Position numbers and translations under genes: made by a program. This document shows positions 1 through 9,756 of a stretch of DNA of 64,000 nt, in pieces. Numbering within the stretch: position 1 is the stretch's first letter; each line of letters opens with the position of its first letter. Below the pieces are notes generated by a model that was not told the origin of the DNA, searched no databases, and worked only from the letters and a program-made list of their open reading frames with translations. Origin of the DNA: Candidatus Limimorpha caballi (GTDB lineage Bacteria > Bacteroidota > Bacteroidia > Bacteroidales > F082); assembly GCA_018064605.1 (NCBI GenBank), contig JAGHUX010000036.1, positions 1-64,000 of the forward strand, in the 5' to 3' direction.

Positions 1-200
1 AGCTCGCGCCGCTGCTTGTCGTCGATGTTCTGCGTCCTGACCTTTATGACGGCGAAAGGCACGTCGTTGATGTCGGTCTTGTCGTGGTCGAGAATCACGA
101 AGCCCGGCACTTCCTTGAACGAGCCTGGTTCGACGACGAGTTGCGCCTTCACGCCAAGTGTCAGCAACACCATAATAATCAATGTGATATATTTTCTCAT
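1..200 (-). CDS. Secreted hypothetical protein, N-terminal part only (runs off the window start)
   Basis: Reverse-strand ATG at 200; translation MRKYITLIIMVLLTLGVKAQLVVEPGSFKEVPGFVILDHDKTDINDVPFAVIKVRTQNIDDKQRREL is open to base 1 and has a signal peptide; resembles N-termini of Bacteroidales PEGA-type secreted proteins. Confidence 0.55.
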   Translation of the reverse strand, partial: MRKYITLIIMVLLTLGVKAQLVVEPGSFKEVPGFVILDHDKTDINDVPFAVIKVRTQNIDDKQRRE

Positions 201-327
201 CTTGCAAAAAATTTATCTTGTAAAAGTTTATTGACAATTTTGCAAAAATATCATTTTTTCCATTTCAAACGGCATCAGTTCAAAAAATAATATGTATTTT
301 TGCGTCAAAGTTTTAAACAACCTTTTT

Positions 328-1293
328 ATGAGCAATCGATACATCAGATTCGACTGGGCGGCGAAGACCGTCCTGCGTGACAAAGCAAATTTCTGCGTTT
401 TTGAAGGGCTGATCAGCGTGCTTCTCAACGAGGAGATTCACATCGAGGAGCTGCTTGAGAGCGAGAGCAACCAAAAGTACGAAGACGACAAGTTCAACCG
501 TGTTGACATCAAGGCGAAGAACTCGAAGGGCGAGATAATAATCGTCGAGATCCAGCAGACGCGCGAGATTTATTTCCTTGAACGCATTCTCTACGGCGTG
601 GCGAAGACCATCACGGAGCACATCGACCTCGGCGAGAAATACAACCAGGTCAAGAAAGTATATAGCATCAACATCCTTTATTTCGACCTCGGCAAGGGCG
701 ATGACTACATCTATCACGGGCAGACGAGTTTCGTTGGTCTGAACACCAACGACACGTTGCAGATCACCAACGTCGAGAAAGACGCGATAAGGATGAAGAC
801 TCCGAAGGAGGTGTTCCCTGAATATTACCTGATACGCGTGAAGGCGTTCGACAAGATCCCGGAGAACCACGTCGAGGAATGGATGCGGTATCTGAAAAAC
901 GGTGTCATCGACGAGGGCACAACGGCGCCGGGTCTGAAGGAGGCCAAGCGCAGGCTGGAATATCTCGCGATGACGAAGGCCGAGCGTCAGGCATACGACA
1001 AGCACATCGACAACATCATGATACAGAACGACGTCATCGACACCGCGCAGATTGAAGGCCACGCCCTGGGTCATGCCGAGGGCAAGGCGGAAGGCCGGGC
1101 GGAAGGACTTGCCGAAGGACTTGCCGAAGGACGCGCTGAAGGCAGAGCCGAAGGTCTGGCTGAAGGTCTGGCTGAAGGGATGACAAAACGCGAGTTGGAG
1201 ATTGCATCAAACCTTAAGAGGATGGGAATGCCGACAGCGCAGATAATGCTGGCGACAGGCCTGTCGGAAAAAGAAATCTCCGAATTGCAGTGA
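328..1293 (+). CDS. Rpn family recombination-promoting nuclease / PD-(D/E)XK putative transposase
   Basis: MSNRYIRFDWAAKTVLRDKANFCVFEGLISVLL... IIVEIQQTREIYFLERILYGVAKTITEHI typical of the family; C-terminal AEG repeat tail. Confidence 0.85.
   Translation: MSNRYIRFDWAAKTVLRDKANFCVFEGLISVLLNEEIHIEELLESESNQKYEDDKFNRVDIKAKNSKGEIIIVEIQQTREIYFLERILYGVAKTITEHIDLGEKYNQVKKVYSINILYFDLGKGDDYIYHGQTSFVGLNTNDTLQITNVEKDAIRMKTPKEVFPEYYLIRVKAFDKIPENHVEEWMRYLKNGVIDEGTTAPGLKEAKRRLEYLAMTKAERQAYDKHIDNIMIQNDVIDTAQIEGHALGHAEGKAEGRAEGLAEGLAEGRAEGRAEGLAEGLAEGMTKRELEIASNLKRMGMPTAQIMLATGLSEKEISELQ
1072..1183 (+). repeat. In-frame 12-bp tandem repeat encoding (A-E-G-x)n
   Basis: Repeated gcygaaggnctt units encoding GHAEGKAEGRAEGLAEGLAEGRAEGRAEGLAEGLAEG. 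Confidence 0.85.
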
Positions 1294-1304
1294 CACCGTC
1301 CGTG

Positions 1305-2528
1305 ATGTCCACCAACGATTACATAAACTTCCCGGAAGCGCAGAAACTCGCCGGTCCGCTCAACTTCAGCACAATGGTGAAGCCTATAGGTTCGGCCTGC
1401 AACTTGAATTGCAGATATTGCTACTATTCCGGCAAGGCAGATTTATATAATAAAGTGCAGCCGAAAATGAGCGACGAGCTTTTGGAACTGTATGTAAGAC
1501 AATATATTGAAGCCGTCGATGCGCCCGAAGTGCAGTTCTGTTGGCACGGCGGAGAACCGCTTCTCGCAGGATTGGATTTCTACAAAAAAACAATCTATTT
1601 CCAAAAGAAATACTGCGACGGGAAGAAAATCAGCAACTCGCTGCAGACCAACGCAATGCTGATAAATGACGACTGGTGCGACTTCTTCCGCGATAACGAC
1701 TTCCTCATCGGTGTCTCTATCGACGGACCGCGACACATACACGACGCCAACAGATTGGATTTCAACCGGCAACCTTCATTTGACAAAGTGTTGAAAAGCA
1801 TAGAGTTGATGTCTCACAAAGGCGTGGAATACAACGCCTTATGCACTGTCAACTCGCGTTCGGAAGGTCTTGGCGTTGAGATTTATCGTTTCCTTCGCTC
1901 AATCAGCAAATTCATACAGTTTCTGCCCGTTTACGAACATACTGACGGAAATGGAGACATCGTAAATCCAAGTTCGACGTGTTCGAAGCCGACGCCTTAT
2001 TCCGTTTCTCCACGCGGGTTCGGGCAGTTCATGACCGACATCTTCGACGAGTGGATCCGCCATGATGTCGGCGAGACTTTCGTGCAGCTTTTCGACATCA
2101 CGCTGTCGCAATGGTACGGAATGCCTTCGACATTATGCGCCTTTTCGGAGACATGCGGCGATGGTCTCGTGGTCGAACACAACGGCGATGTCTATTGCTG
2201 CGACCACTTCGTTTATCCGGAATACAAACTTGGAAATATTAAAAATCAATCACTTGCGAAATTAAGAACAATGATGAGACAATTCCGTTTCGGAATGGAC
2301 AAACGCGACGCTTTGCCGACGAAATGCCAGAATTGCAAATATCTGTTTCTATGCCACGGCGAGTGTCCGAAGCATCGTTTTGACACCACAGATACCGGCG
2401 AGGCTGGACTCAACTCGTTGTGTGACGGATACAAGATGTTTTTCGAACACACGGAGCCTTACATGAAAGAGATGTGCAAGCTCTTGGACAACAATCAAGC
2501 TCCGGCGGAGATAATGAACCACGAATAA
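1305..2528 (+). CDS. Anaerobic sulfatase-maturating enzyme (radical SAM, SPASM)
   Basis: KPIGSACNLNCRYCYYSGK (CxxxCxxC), WHGGEPLLAG, C-terminal SPASM cysteines CQNCKYLFLCHGECPKHRF; convergent with a sulfatase gene. Confidence 0.92.
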   Translation: MSTNDYINFPEAQKLAGPLNFSTMVKPIGSACNLNCRYCYYSGKADLYNKVQPKMSDELLELYVRQYIEAVDAPEVQFCWHGGEPLLAGLDFYKKTIYFQKKYCDGKKISNSLQTNAMLINDDWCDFFRDNDFLIGVSIDGPRHIHDANRLDFNRQPSFDKVLKSIELMSHKGVEYNALCTVNSRSEGLGVEIYRFLRSISKFIQFLPVYEHTDGNGDIVNPSSTCSKPTPYSVSPRGFGQFMTDIFDEWIRHDVGETFVQLFDITLSQWYGMPSTLCAFSETCGDGLVVEHNGDVYCCDHFVYPEYKLGNIKNQSLAKLRTMMRQFRFGMDKRDALPTKCQNCKYLFLCHGECPKHRFDTTDTGEAGLNSLCDGYKMFFEHTEPYMKEMCKLLDNNQAPAEIMNHE

Positions 2529-2587
2529 TACGAATTGCACGAAAAAATCACCACGAATCACTCGAATTACACGAAAAATCGCCACGA

Positions 2588-2814
2588 ATTATTCGTGTTC
2601 ATTCGTGCAATTCGTGGTAACAACACTACAGTGAATTATTCGTGTTCATTCGTGCAATTCGTGGTGACTACACTACAGTGAACTATTCGTGTTCATTCGT
2701 GCAATTCGTGGTGACTACACTCCAGTGAACTATTTGTGTTCATTCGTGCAATTCGTGGTAACAACACTACAGTGAATTATTCGTGTTTATTCGTGCAATT
2801 CGTGGTGACTACAC
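2588..2814. repeat. 47-bp direct tandem repeat array, 5 copies (last truncated)
   Basis: Units ATTATTCGTGTTCATTCGTGCAATTCGTGGTAACAACACTACAGTGA start at 2588, 2635, 2682, 2729, 2776 (constant period 47). Confidence 0.95.
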
Positions 2815-4321
2815 TTCGTGGTAAAGTGACATTGAAAAGCGGATTTTCAACGTGTTCGTTTTCAATTATTTGCAGCATCTGATCAACGATTTCCTGATTT
2901 TCCGAGGCGATATTGTGGTCTTCGTGGATGTCGGTTGACAGATTGTACAAATGTGGTCTTCCACCTTTCACGACCATCTTCCAGTCGCCCATCCGCACCC
3001 CGATCTGGTCGGTCTCCTCAAACTCCCAATACAGGAATTCGTGTTCCTCCTGCCTGCGATTTTTCAATAACGTCGGTGCGAAAGAGATGCCGTCGAAATA
3101 TTCGTCAATGGCCACGTTTCCATAGACTTTCTCGTAATCTTCAACTCCGATCATGTCGCAGAGTGTCGGCATGACGTCATAGAATGCAAGTTGGTGGTCG
3201 CTCTCCCCCGCCATTATTTTCCCTTTCCAATAGACGATGAACGGAATACGGATTCCGCCCTCATAGCACTGACGTTTCAGTCCTCGGAGCTTGCCGTCGC
3301 GTCCGAAGAATACAGGGTCCGCACCGCCTTCCTCGTGCGGGCCGTTGTCGGAAGTGAAGAAAACAATGGTGTTTTCGTCAAGGCCTTTCTCTTTGAGTTT
3401 GGTCATTATCTCGCCCACGTAAGCGTCGAGACGCGAAATCATCGCCGCAAACTGCGCGTGGGTTCGAATCACCGGATTATAGCGCGAGCCTTCGTTCCCG
3501 CCCCAGTCTTTATCCTCAACAAACTGATTTTCATAATAATGCAAAATCGAATCATTAGGTTGCGCCAATTCCGCATGAGGCAAGGTGTAGGTAAACATCC
3601 CGAAAAACGGCTTCTTTTCATCCTGACCGTCAAGCCATTCGAGGGCTTTCTGGTGGATGATGTCAGCGGAATATTGCGAGCGTTTAAAATAATCGTCGCC
3701 GAACATTGGATAATTCACGTTCTCCTCAAGGACTTCGCGGACCACAGTGTTATCGCCTTTTGACTTGCTGTAACGGTTCAGGAAATTCGGGTAATAAAGA
3801 TGCGCCTGATACTGACAGATGTAACCGTAGAACTCGTCAACGCCGCGCTTGTCGGGAGTTGAGACGCTGCCCTCGAAGCCGCCCGCCCATTTCCCAAATA
3901 CGCCGGTAGTATAGCCGTTGTCCTTCATTATCTCGGTCAGGATGATATGGTCAGGGTCATACGGATGCTGTCCCGTCACGGCGTATTCCTGATTGATGCC
4001 ATATTTCACTTTCGGAGATTTCGGCCAATATTCCTTATTTCCGCGCACCTCACAATGACCTGTGTGTTGTCCTGTCATCAATGATGCACGCGACGGCGCA
4101 CTGACGGGACTCCCAGCGTAAGCCTGCGTGAAACGCAGACCGTGGCGAGCCATGCTGTCGATATTCGGAGTCCGGATGTATTTCTGCCCGTAGCAGCCCA
4201 AATCGCCGTAACCCATATCATCGCACATGATGAAAATGACATTGGGTTTTGATTTATGTGAGCAGGATGCCGCCGAAATTGCAATTGCACCGCCAATTGT
4301 TAATAACAATTTACATTTCAT
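2777..4321 (-). CDS. Arylsulfatase, Ser-type (S-A-P-S-R active-site motif)
   Basis: NVIFIMCDDMGYGDLGCYGQKYIRTPNIDSMARHGLRFTQAYAGSPVSAPSRASLMTGQ; lipoprotein-like signal ISAASCSHKSK. Confidence 0.93.
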   Translation of the reverse strand: MKCKLLLTIGGAIAISAASCSHKSKPNVIFIMCDDMGYGDLGCYGQKYIRTPNIDSMARHGLRFTQAYAGSPVSAPSRASLMTGQHTGHCEVRGNKEYWPKSPKVKYGINQEYAVTGQHPYDPDHIILTEIMKDNGYTTGVFGKWAGGFEGSVSTPDKRGVDEFYGYICQYQAHLYYPNFLNRYSKSKGDNTVVREVLEENVNYPMFGDDYFKRSQYSADIIHQKALEWLDGQDEKKPFFGMFTYTLPHAELAQPNDSILHYYENQFVEDKDWGGNEGSRYNPVIRTHAQFAAMISRLDAYVGEIMTKLKEKGLDENTIVFFTSDNGPHEEGGADPVFFGRDGKLRGLKRQCYEGGIRIPFIVYWKGKIMAGESDHQLAFYDVMPTLCDMIGVEDYEKVYGNVAIDEYFDGISFAPTLLKNRRQEEHEFLYWEFEETDQIGVRMGDWKMVVKGGRPHLYNLSTDIHEDHNIASENQEIVDQMLQIIENEHVENPLFNVTLPRSVVTTNCTNKHE

Positions 4322-5019
4322 TGCCCGACATATTCTTCAATCCTGCCGATTGTTTCCTTGACTTGGTCAATGTATTCATCCATCTGCGGCCACATCATCA
4401 TCTTGGTTCTTATCTCGTGAATAAAGACTTTCCCGTCGTTTGATGAAACGATTGCATTCCACATTTCCGGTGCCGTGAAAGAATTTCTCGACATTATTTC
4501 CTTCACCTCATCGCCATTGGCCTTTTCCCACATCTGCAATTTCATTTCATAATAGCTGTTATATGACGAGGCTGCGTTATTCAAAGCTGCGTATGTTTGT
4601 ATAATTTCAAGCGAAAGTTCTTGATTCTCAATTTTTTGAAGCAATGATGACATTTTTTGAAGTTCAAACGCATCGGAGACGACGCACATTTCCCTAAGGA
4701 TGAAAGGCTCATTTGCAAAAAGATAAAGTGAATCTATCGGCGCAAGTGAAAAATCATTTTCGTATTTTATCAGAAATTCGGCTGCCTGAAGTTCTTTTGT
4801 ATATGCGGTGTCACACACAAGCAGCTCGTTAAGATTTGTAACAAGTTCATCATGAACAAGTTGCAATGATTTCTCGACATCGTTTTTTTCGTTTTTATTA
4901 TCAATGACTTTCTGAATCGTGAACGTCAGAACGATGCCGAGCACCACAGCGGTGAAGTTAGTCAGGAACGACATCCAGTCCCAGTGGAGATTCGATTTGT
5001 TTTTTGATTTGTTTTCCAT
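4318..5019 (-). CDS. Membrane-anchored hypothetical protein (DUF6090-like)
   Basis: Single N-terminal TM (FLTNFTAVVLGIVLTFTIQKVI) plus helical domain; stop overlaps sulfatase start (ATGA coupling). Confidence 0.6.
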   Translation of the reverse strand: MENKSKNKSNLHWDWMSFLTNFTAVVLGIVLTFTIQKVIDNKNEKNDVEKSLQLVHDELVTNLNELLVCDTAYTKELQAAEFLIKYENDFSLAPIDSLYLFANEPFILREMCVVSDAFELQKMSSLLQKIENQELSLEIIQTYAALNNAASSYNSYYEMKLQMWEKANGDEVKEIMSRNSFTAPEMWNAIVSSNDGKVFIHEIRTKMMMWPQMDEYIDQVKETIGRIEEYVGQ

Positions 5020-5085
5020 TTGAAAAATATTTTTGCAAAAATACAGATTATTGTTTCAGTTTTGGAAATGCAAACAAATTTTTAC

Positions 5086-5116
5086 AAAAAAAGAGGACGT
5101 TCTTCCGAACGTCCTC
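5086..5116 (-). terminator. Intrinsic terminator downstream of gdhA
   Basis: Minus strand GAGGACGTTC-GGAA-GAACGTCCTC followed by TTTTTTT. Confidence 0.92.
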
Positions 5117-5139
5117 ATATTTCGAGAGCAATCTAAAGA

Positions 5140-6483
5140 TTAGATGATGCCCTGAGCTAACATAGCCTTTGCAACTCTCATGAAGCCGGCGATGTTTGCG
5201 CCCTTCACGTAGTTGATTGTACCGTCAGCCTGCTTGCCGTACTCGACGCACATGTCATAAATGTCGTTCATGATCTTGTGGAGTTTCTGGTCAACTTCCG
5301 GAGCTGTCCAGTTGATGTGACCGGCGTTCTGGCAGATTTCGAGGCCTGATGTTGCGACGCCACCTGCGTTGACAGCCTTACCTGGTGCGAATGGCACGCC
5401 AGCGTTCTGGATGTAAGCGATAGCTGCAGCCTGGCAACCCATGTTGGAGATTTCAGCAACATACTGGACACCGTTGGCAACCAACATCTTGGCATCTTCT
5501 TCGTTCATTTCGTTTTGGAATGCTGATGGGCATGCGATGTCGCACTTCACTGACCAAGCTTTCTTACCAGGTGTGAAGACAGCCTTGCCCGGGAATTTGT
5601 CAGCCATATCCTGAACCTTGTTACGACGTGAGTCACGCATAACGAGCATATAGTCAATCATTTCTTTGTCGATGCCGTTCGGGAGTTCGCAGACACCGTC
5701 TGGGCCAGAGATAGCGACGACCTTTGCGCCGAGTTCTGTAGCCTTTGTTGCTGCGCCCCATGCCACGTTACCGAAGCCTGAGAGAGCGACTTTCTTACCC
5801 TGCATTGTCTCACCTTTCTGGTGAACCATGCGGTCAACATAGTACATTGCGCCGAAGCCTGTTGCTTCAGGACGGATCAATGAACCACCCCAGCCGTAGC
5901 TCTTGCCTGTGAGAGCGCCTGTGCTGTGCTCGCGTGCGAGCTTCTTGTACATGCCATAGAGGTAACCGATTTCACGGCCGCCGACACCGACGTCACCAGC
6001 TGGTGAATCCTGGTCTGCACCGATGTTTCTCCAGAGCTCATACATGAAGGCCTGGCAGAAACGCATGATTTCTGCGTCTGATTTTCCTGTCGGGTCGAAA
6101 TCAGCGCCGCCTTTACCGCCGCCGAGCGGGAGGTTTGTCAGTGAGTTCTTGAAGATCTGCTCGAAACCTAAGAACTTAAGCATTGACTCGTTGACTGCAG
6201 GGTGGAAACGGAGACCGCCTTTGTATGCGCCGAGGGCTGCATTGTACTGAACGCGGTAACCTAAGTTGACCTGGACTTCGCCATTATCGTCAATCCAAAC
6301 TACTCTGAACTTGAAGATACGATCTGGTTCAACGAGACGTTCAACGATTTTTGCTGCTTCGAACTCAGGATGCTGGTTGTAAACTTCCTCAACTGATTCC
6401 AACACTTCGCGAACTGCCTGGAGGTATTCGCTTTCACCTGGATGTTTCTTTTCCAGGTTTTCCATGATAGTTTGTACTTTCAT
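5140..6483 (-). CDS. gdhA: NADP-specific glutamate dehydrogenase
   Basis: GYRVQYNAALGAYKGGLRFHPAVNESMLKFLGFEQIFKNSLTNLPLGGGKGGADFDPTGKS; full length 447 aa. Confidence 0.97.
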   Translation of the reverse strand: MKVQTIMENLEKKHPGESEYLQAVREVLESVEEVYNQHPEFEAAKIVERLVEPDRIFKFRVVWIDDNGEVQVNLGYRVQYNAALGAYKGGLRFHPAVNESMLKFLGFEQIFKNSLTNLPLGGGKGGADFDPTGKSDAEIMRFCQAFMYELWRNIGADQDSPAGDVGVGGREIGYLYGMYKKLAREHSTGALTGKSYGWGGSLIRPEATGFGAMYYVDRMVHQKGETMQGKKVALSGFGNVAWGAATKATELGAKVVAISGPDGVCELPNGIDKEMIDYMLVMRDSRRNKVQDMADKFPGKAVFTPGKKAWSVKCDIACPSAFQNEMNEEDAKMLVANGVQYVAEISNMGCQAAAIAYIQNAGVPFAPGKAVNAGGVATSGLEICQNAGHINWTAPEVDQKLHKIMNDIYDMCVEYGKQADGTINYVKGANIAGFMRVAKAMLAQGII

Positions 6484-6618
6484 TACTTTTTATTTTTAAG
6501 TTGTTATAATGTGTTTAAAAACTTTTTAACACGTAAATTTTCCTGCAAAATTAGCATTTTTAATTCATTAAAAACACTTTTTCAAAAAATATTTTTAAAA
6601 AAAATCATTTTCTTGCAT

Positions 6619-7284
6619 CTACTTATCAATCAACACATTACCAATACATTCACCTTCACGCCAAATAATGACATCCTCAACGCTGCCGTCGATGGCGTAT
6701 CTTATCTCCTTCCCGTCTCTCAGGTTGTTTTTGTAATGTATCATCGCATTTTTGTAAAGCCCGCCCGGACTGTAGCCGTACTGCACGCCGGTCCCCATGT
6801 CGTAGTCAGCCCTGCTGCCTATGCTCCCGTCCTGATAATACATCATCCAACTGCCGTGCATCATTCCGTCGGCGTATTCGCCTTCGACAAACAACTTGCC
6901 GTCATCGTACCACTGGGTGAAAAGCCCGTTCAGCACACCATTCTCGTAATTCTCCTTTTTCACCAAAACGCCAGCCACGTTATACTCTTCCACCACCCCA
7001 TCGTATTGATTGTCTTTGTAATACGCCTTAACCATCACCTGCCCGTTTTCGTGCCAGCGTGTCGATTCCCCGTTCAGGACATCCATCGTATAATTCGCCT
7101 CCATCATCGGGACGCCCGTGGCGTAATACCACCGGCAGCACCCGTCGAGCTTGCCGTCAGCCCGGCGCAATTCCGACCGCACGTTACCGTTCTCCCAATA
7201 CGAAACCCGGACGGTACCATCGCCTCCGCAAGATGTCGCCATCAATGTCACCAAGACAAGCAAATTCGGCAGGATTTTTTTCAT
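6619..7284 (-). CDS. MORN-repeat / YwqK-like secreted protein
   Basis: Repeated xxYxxGxLxGxxxxWYxxGxxxxEGxYxxG motifs. Confidence 0.75.
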   Translation of the reverse strand: MKKILPNLLVLVTLMATSCGGDGTVRVSYWENGNVRSELRRADGKLDGCCRWYYATGVPMMEANYTMDVLNGESTRWHENGQVMVKAYYKDNQYDGVVEEYNVAGVLVKKENYENGVLNGLFTQWYDDGKLFVEGEYADGMMHGSWMMYYQDGSIGSRADYDMGTGVQYGYSPGGLYKNAMIHYKNNLRDGKEIRYAIDGSVEDVIIWREGECIGNVLIDK

Positions 7285-7296
7285 CGCATCAACAGA

Positions 7297-8643
7297 TTAT
7301 TTCACATCATCTTGAAACTCAATGGGGACAATATTGTACCCCCTGTACTGATATACATTCCAGAAGGAGTTCTCGTAGCCGTCAGCGTCGTCATCCCTCA
7401 CAAAACGGAACTCCGACTGCAGCAACGGGATGTCAAATTCACACAAGGCGTCAACAAAGCCATCGCCATAATATTTGAAGGCGTTGAGGAAATACCACGC
7501 GACGTCAAAGCCCTGGAAAGCGTACCCCTGCGGCTCAGTGCCGTATCTCTCCCTGAATTTACTGACGAAACTCAACACCCTTATCGACTGATAGTCAACG
7601 TAGTTTTCATTGAAATAAATCGCTTTCATCTTCATGAGATTCTCGTTGAAAAGACGGTCGAACTTGCTCCATTCCGGCAGCATCACGACAGTTATCGGGT
7701 AATATTCGGTCAGTTTGGTGACCTTATTCACAATCTCATCGGCGAAAATCCTGTCGTCCCCATACACGACGAACAGGTTGTTCCTCAGTGACGAAGCGTA
7801 GTTCTTCACGTCGCGCAAACTGTCGGCATTGTAATTTATGTTGACAATCTGGTTCTTGAACGACGTGCTGTCGTCGATGTTCTGCTTCAGCATCGAGACG
7901 TTGATACTGATGTTGTCTGTCAGGAAATCCGACTCGTCGAAGTCAACCTTCAGCATCGACCACCTCTTGTGATGCCGTCTTATCACATTGACAATGTGCC
8001 TGTTGTCCACATAAGTGACGGAATCGATGTTCTTTTCGGCAATCTCGTTGATACGGTTCACCATTGCGCTGTCCGTCACGCCGTCATGGCTGACGACGAA
8101 CACGTTGTTTGCGTGGTAATACTCATTCATCAGGGCGTCAAGATACTTTAACTGTGACTCGTATGACGGTTTTATTTTCACCACGCGGGGCTGTTCTTCG
8201 ACGATTTGCGAACGTTGTGTTATAGGATTGACAATCAGAATATTGTTGTTGACAGCGTATTCCTTCACCTTCTCGAACGGCTTGATATAGAACGGTCCGA
8301 CTATAATATCGGCGTCGGCGAGCCACGGGTCTTCCGTGGCCGTCACGGCTTTATTGACGTCATTATCAACGTCGTACACCTTCAGGTCAAGATTCAGGCC
8401 GCGGCTGTTCGTCATCGAGTCGGCGGCGATCATGAAACCCTCGTAGAAATGCAGGAACGAGAACGGTTTCGTGAGAAGCATCTTGTTGCTTGGCGTCTCG
8501 TCGTTGAACTCGTCGTTCACTTGTTCGAGGTACAGCGGCACCATCAGTGCCACGCGGCACGTGTCGGAGTCCTGCGCTGCGGAGGTTTTCCCGCACAGCA
8601 GCACCATCACGGCAATCAATAATGTTACAACGTCACTTTTCAT
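7297..8643 (-). CDS. Periplasmic ligand-binding-fold protein (Peripla_BP-like)
   Basis: Signal peptide; DTCRVALMVPLYLEQVNDE..., LADADIIVGPFYIKPFEKVKEYAVNNNILIVNPIT; fold inferred by eye. Confidence 0.6.
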   Translation of the reverse strand: MKSDVVTLLIAVMVLLCGKTSAAQDSDTCRVALMVPLYLEQVNDEFNDETPSNKMLLTKPFSFLHFYEGFMIAADSMTNSRGLNLDLKVYDVDNDVNKAVTATEDPWLADADIIVGPFYIKPFEKVKEYAVNNNILIVNPITQRSQIVEEQPRVVKIKPSYESQLKYLDALMNEYYHANNVFVVSHDGVTDSAMVNRINEIAEKNIDSVTYVDNRHIVNVIRRHHKRWSMLKVDFDESDFLTDNISINVSMLKQNIDDSTSFKNQIVNINYNADSLRDVKNYASSLRNNLFVVYGDDRIFADEIVNKVTKLTEYYPITVVMLPEWSKFDRLFNENLMKMKAIYFNENYVDYQSIRVLSFVSKFRERYGTEPQGYAFQGFDVAWYFLNAFKYYGDGFVDALCEFDIPLLQSEFRFVRDDDADGYENSFWNVYQYRGYNIVPIEFQDDVK

Positions 8644-8652
8644 ATCTTCCAA

Positions 8653-9615
8653 TTAGTCTGACACAGGAAGCGGCACGAAGCCCTTGCCCATCACCTCGGC
8701 GCTCTCCATGACATTCACGAATGCGTCGGGGTCAAGCTCCGAAAGGCTGTTTTTCAGTTTTATCAGGTCCGAACGGTCAAGGTTGATGTATATCATCCTG
8801 CGTTCCTGCCCTTTGTAAAGGCCCGTCCCGACAAAACATGTCCCGCCCCTTTTGATATTGTTGATGATGAAATCCCTGACCTCATCAACTTTCTCCGTGA
8901 TCACAAACGCCGTCTTGTAAGTCTTCATGCCCTCAACCACGAGGTCGATTATCTTGCCCTCGATGACAATCACGAGAATCGAGTAAATCGGCAGACGGAG
9001 TTGCCCGAAAGCGATGAGTGTCGTCAGCGTGATGCATGAATCGACTATCATCACCAACGTCCCGAGGGAGATTTTAGTATATTTGTGCAGAATCATCGAT
9101 ATGATATCGCTGCCTCCCGATGTCGCCCCCGACTTGAAGATCAAGCCGATAGCCACGCCGTAGATGCCGCCCGCCACCAGAGTGTTCAGGAAATAGTCGG
9201 GCATGAAATAATTCTCGCTGTGCGGGATCTGCACCATGATGTTCCGCAGCGTCCCGCTCATGTCGTCAACGTTGGCGAATATGCCGTCGTGTATGACAGG
9301 GTTGTAACCCCAGACCGTCTCGATGACCCACGTGAAACCGAAGATCATGAACGTTGACAGTATCGTCTTGAACCCGAATTTGGGTCCGAGAATCCACGTC
9401 CCGATTACCAACAGCGGGATGTCCATGCACAAGGCGTAGTACGAAATCCTCCACGGCCTCACCGTGTTCAGCACATTTGAGAGTCCGTAGGTGCCGCCAG
9501 GCGCAAGTAAGTACGGATTCACAAACATCACGTCTCCGACGGCAAACAATGCGCTGCCAATGACCAAAAACATATATGCGACGACTTCGCGCTTCCAATT
9601 GATCTGTTTCTTCAT
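8653..9615 (-). CDS. YitT family membrane protein (DUF161 + DUF2179)
   Basis: FVNPYLLAPGGTYGLSNVLN, GATSGGSDIISMILHKYTKISLG, C-terminal RGGTCFVGTGLYKGQERRMIYINLDRSDL. Confidence 0.9.
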   Translation of the reverse strand: MKKQINWKREVVAYMFLVIGSALFAVGDVMFVNPYLLAPGGTYGLSNVLNTVRPWRISYYALCMDIPLLVIGTWILGPKFGFKTILSTFMIFGFTWVIETVWGYNPVIHDGIFANVDDMSGTLRNIMVQIPHSENYFMPDYFLNTLVAGGIYGVAIGLIFKSGATSGGSDIISMILHKYTKISLGTLVMIVDSCITLTTLIAFGQLRLPIYSILVIVIEGKIIDLVVEGMKTYKTAFVITEKVDEVRDFIINNIKRGGTCFVGTGLYKGQERRMIYINLDRSDLIKLKNSLSELDPDAFVNVMESAEVMGKGFVPLPVSD

Positions 9616-9694
9616 TTTATTTTTCTTTTTCGCTCTATAGTACCAAAAACAATTCAAATGTTACAGAAATTTAAAAAAAAATTTCATTCCGCAT

Positions 9695-9750
<56 letters not shown>

Positions 9751-9756
9751 ACTATC

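Noticed and set aside
313-1074. 253-aa minus-strand ORF opposite the Rpn gene
   Set aside because: Antisense shadow ORF of a well-supported coding frame; no recognisable domain
2588-2814. CRISPR-like array
   Set aside because: Units are contiguous 47-bp tandem copies with no unique spacers, and coding ends run into them; no cas genes nearby
6442-7791. 449-aa plus-strand ORF
   Set aside because: Lies antisense to gdhA start, the MORN protein and the periplasmic-binding protein; composition looks like reverse-complement shadow
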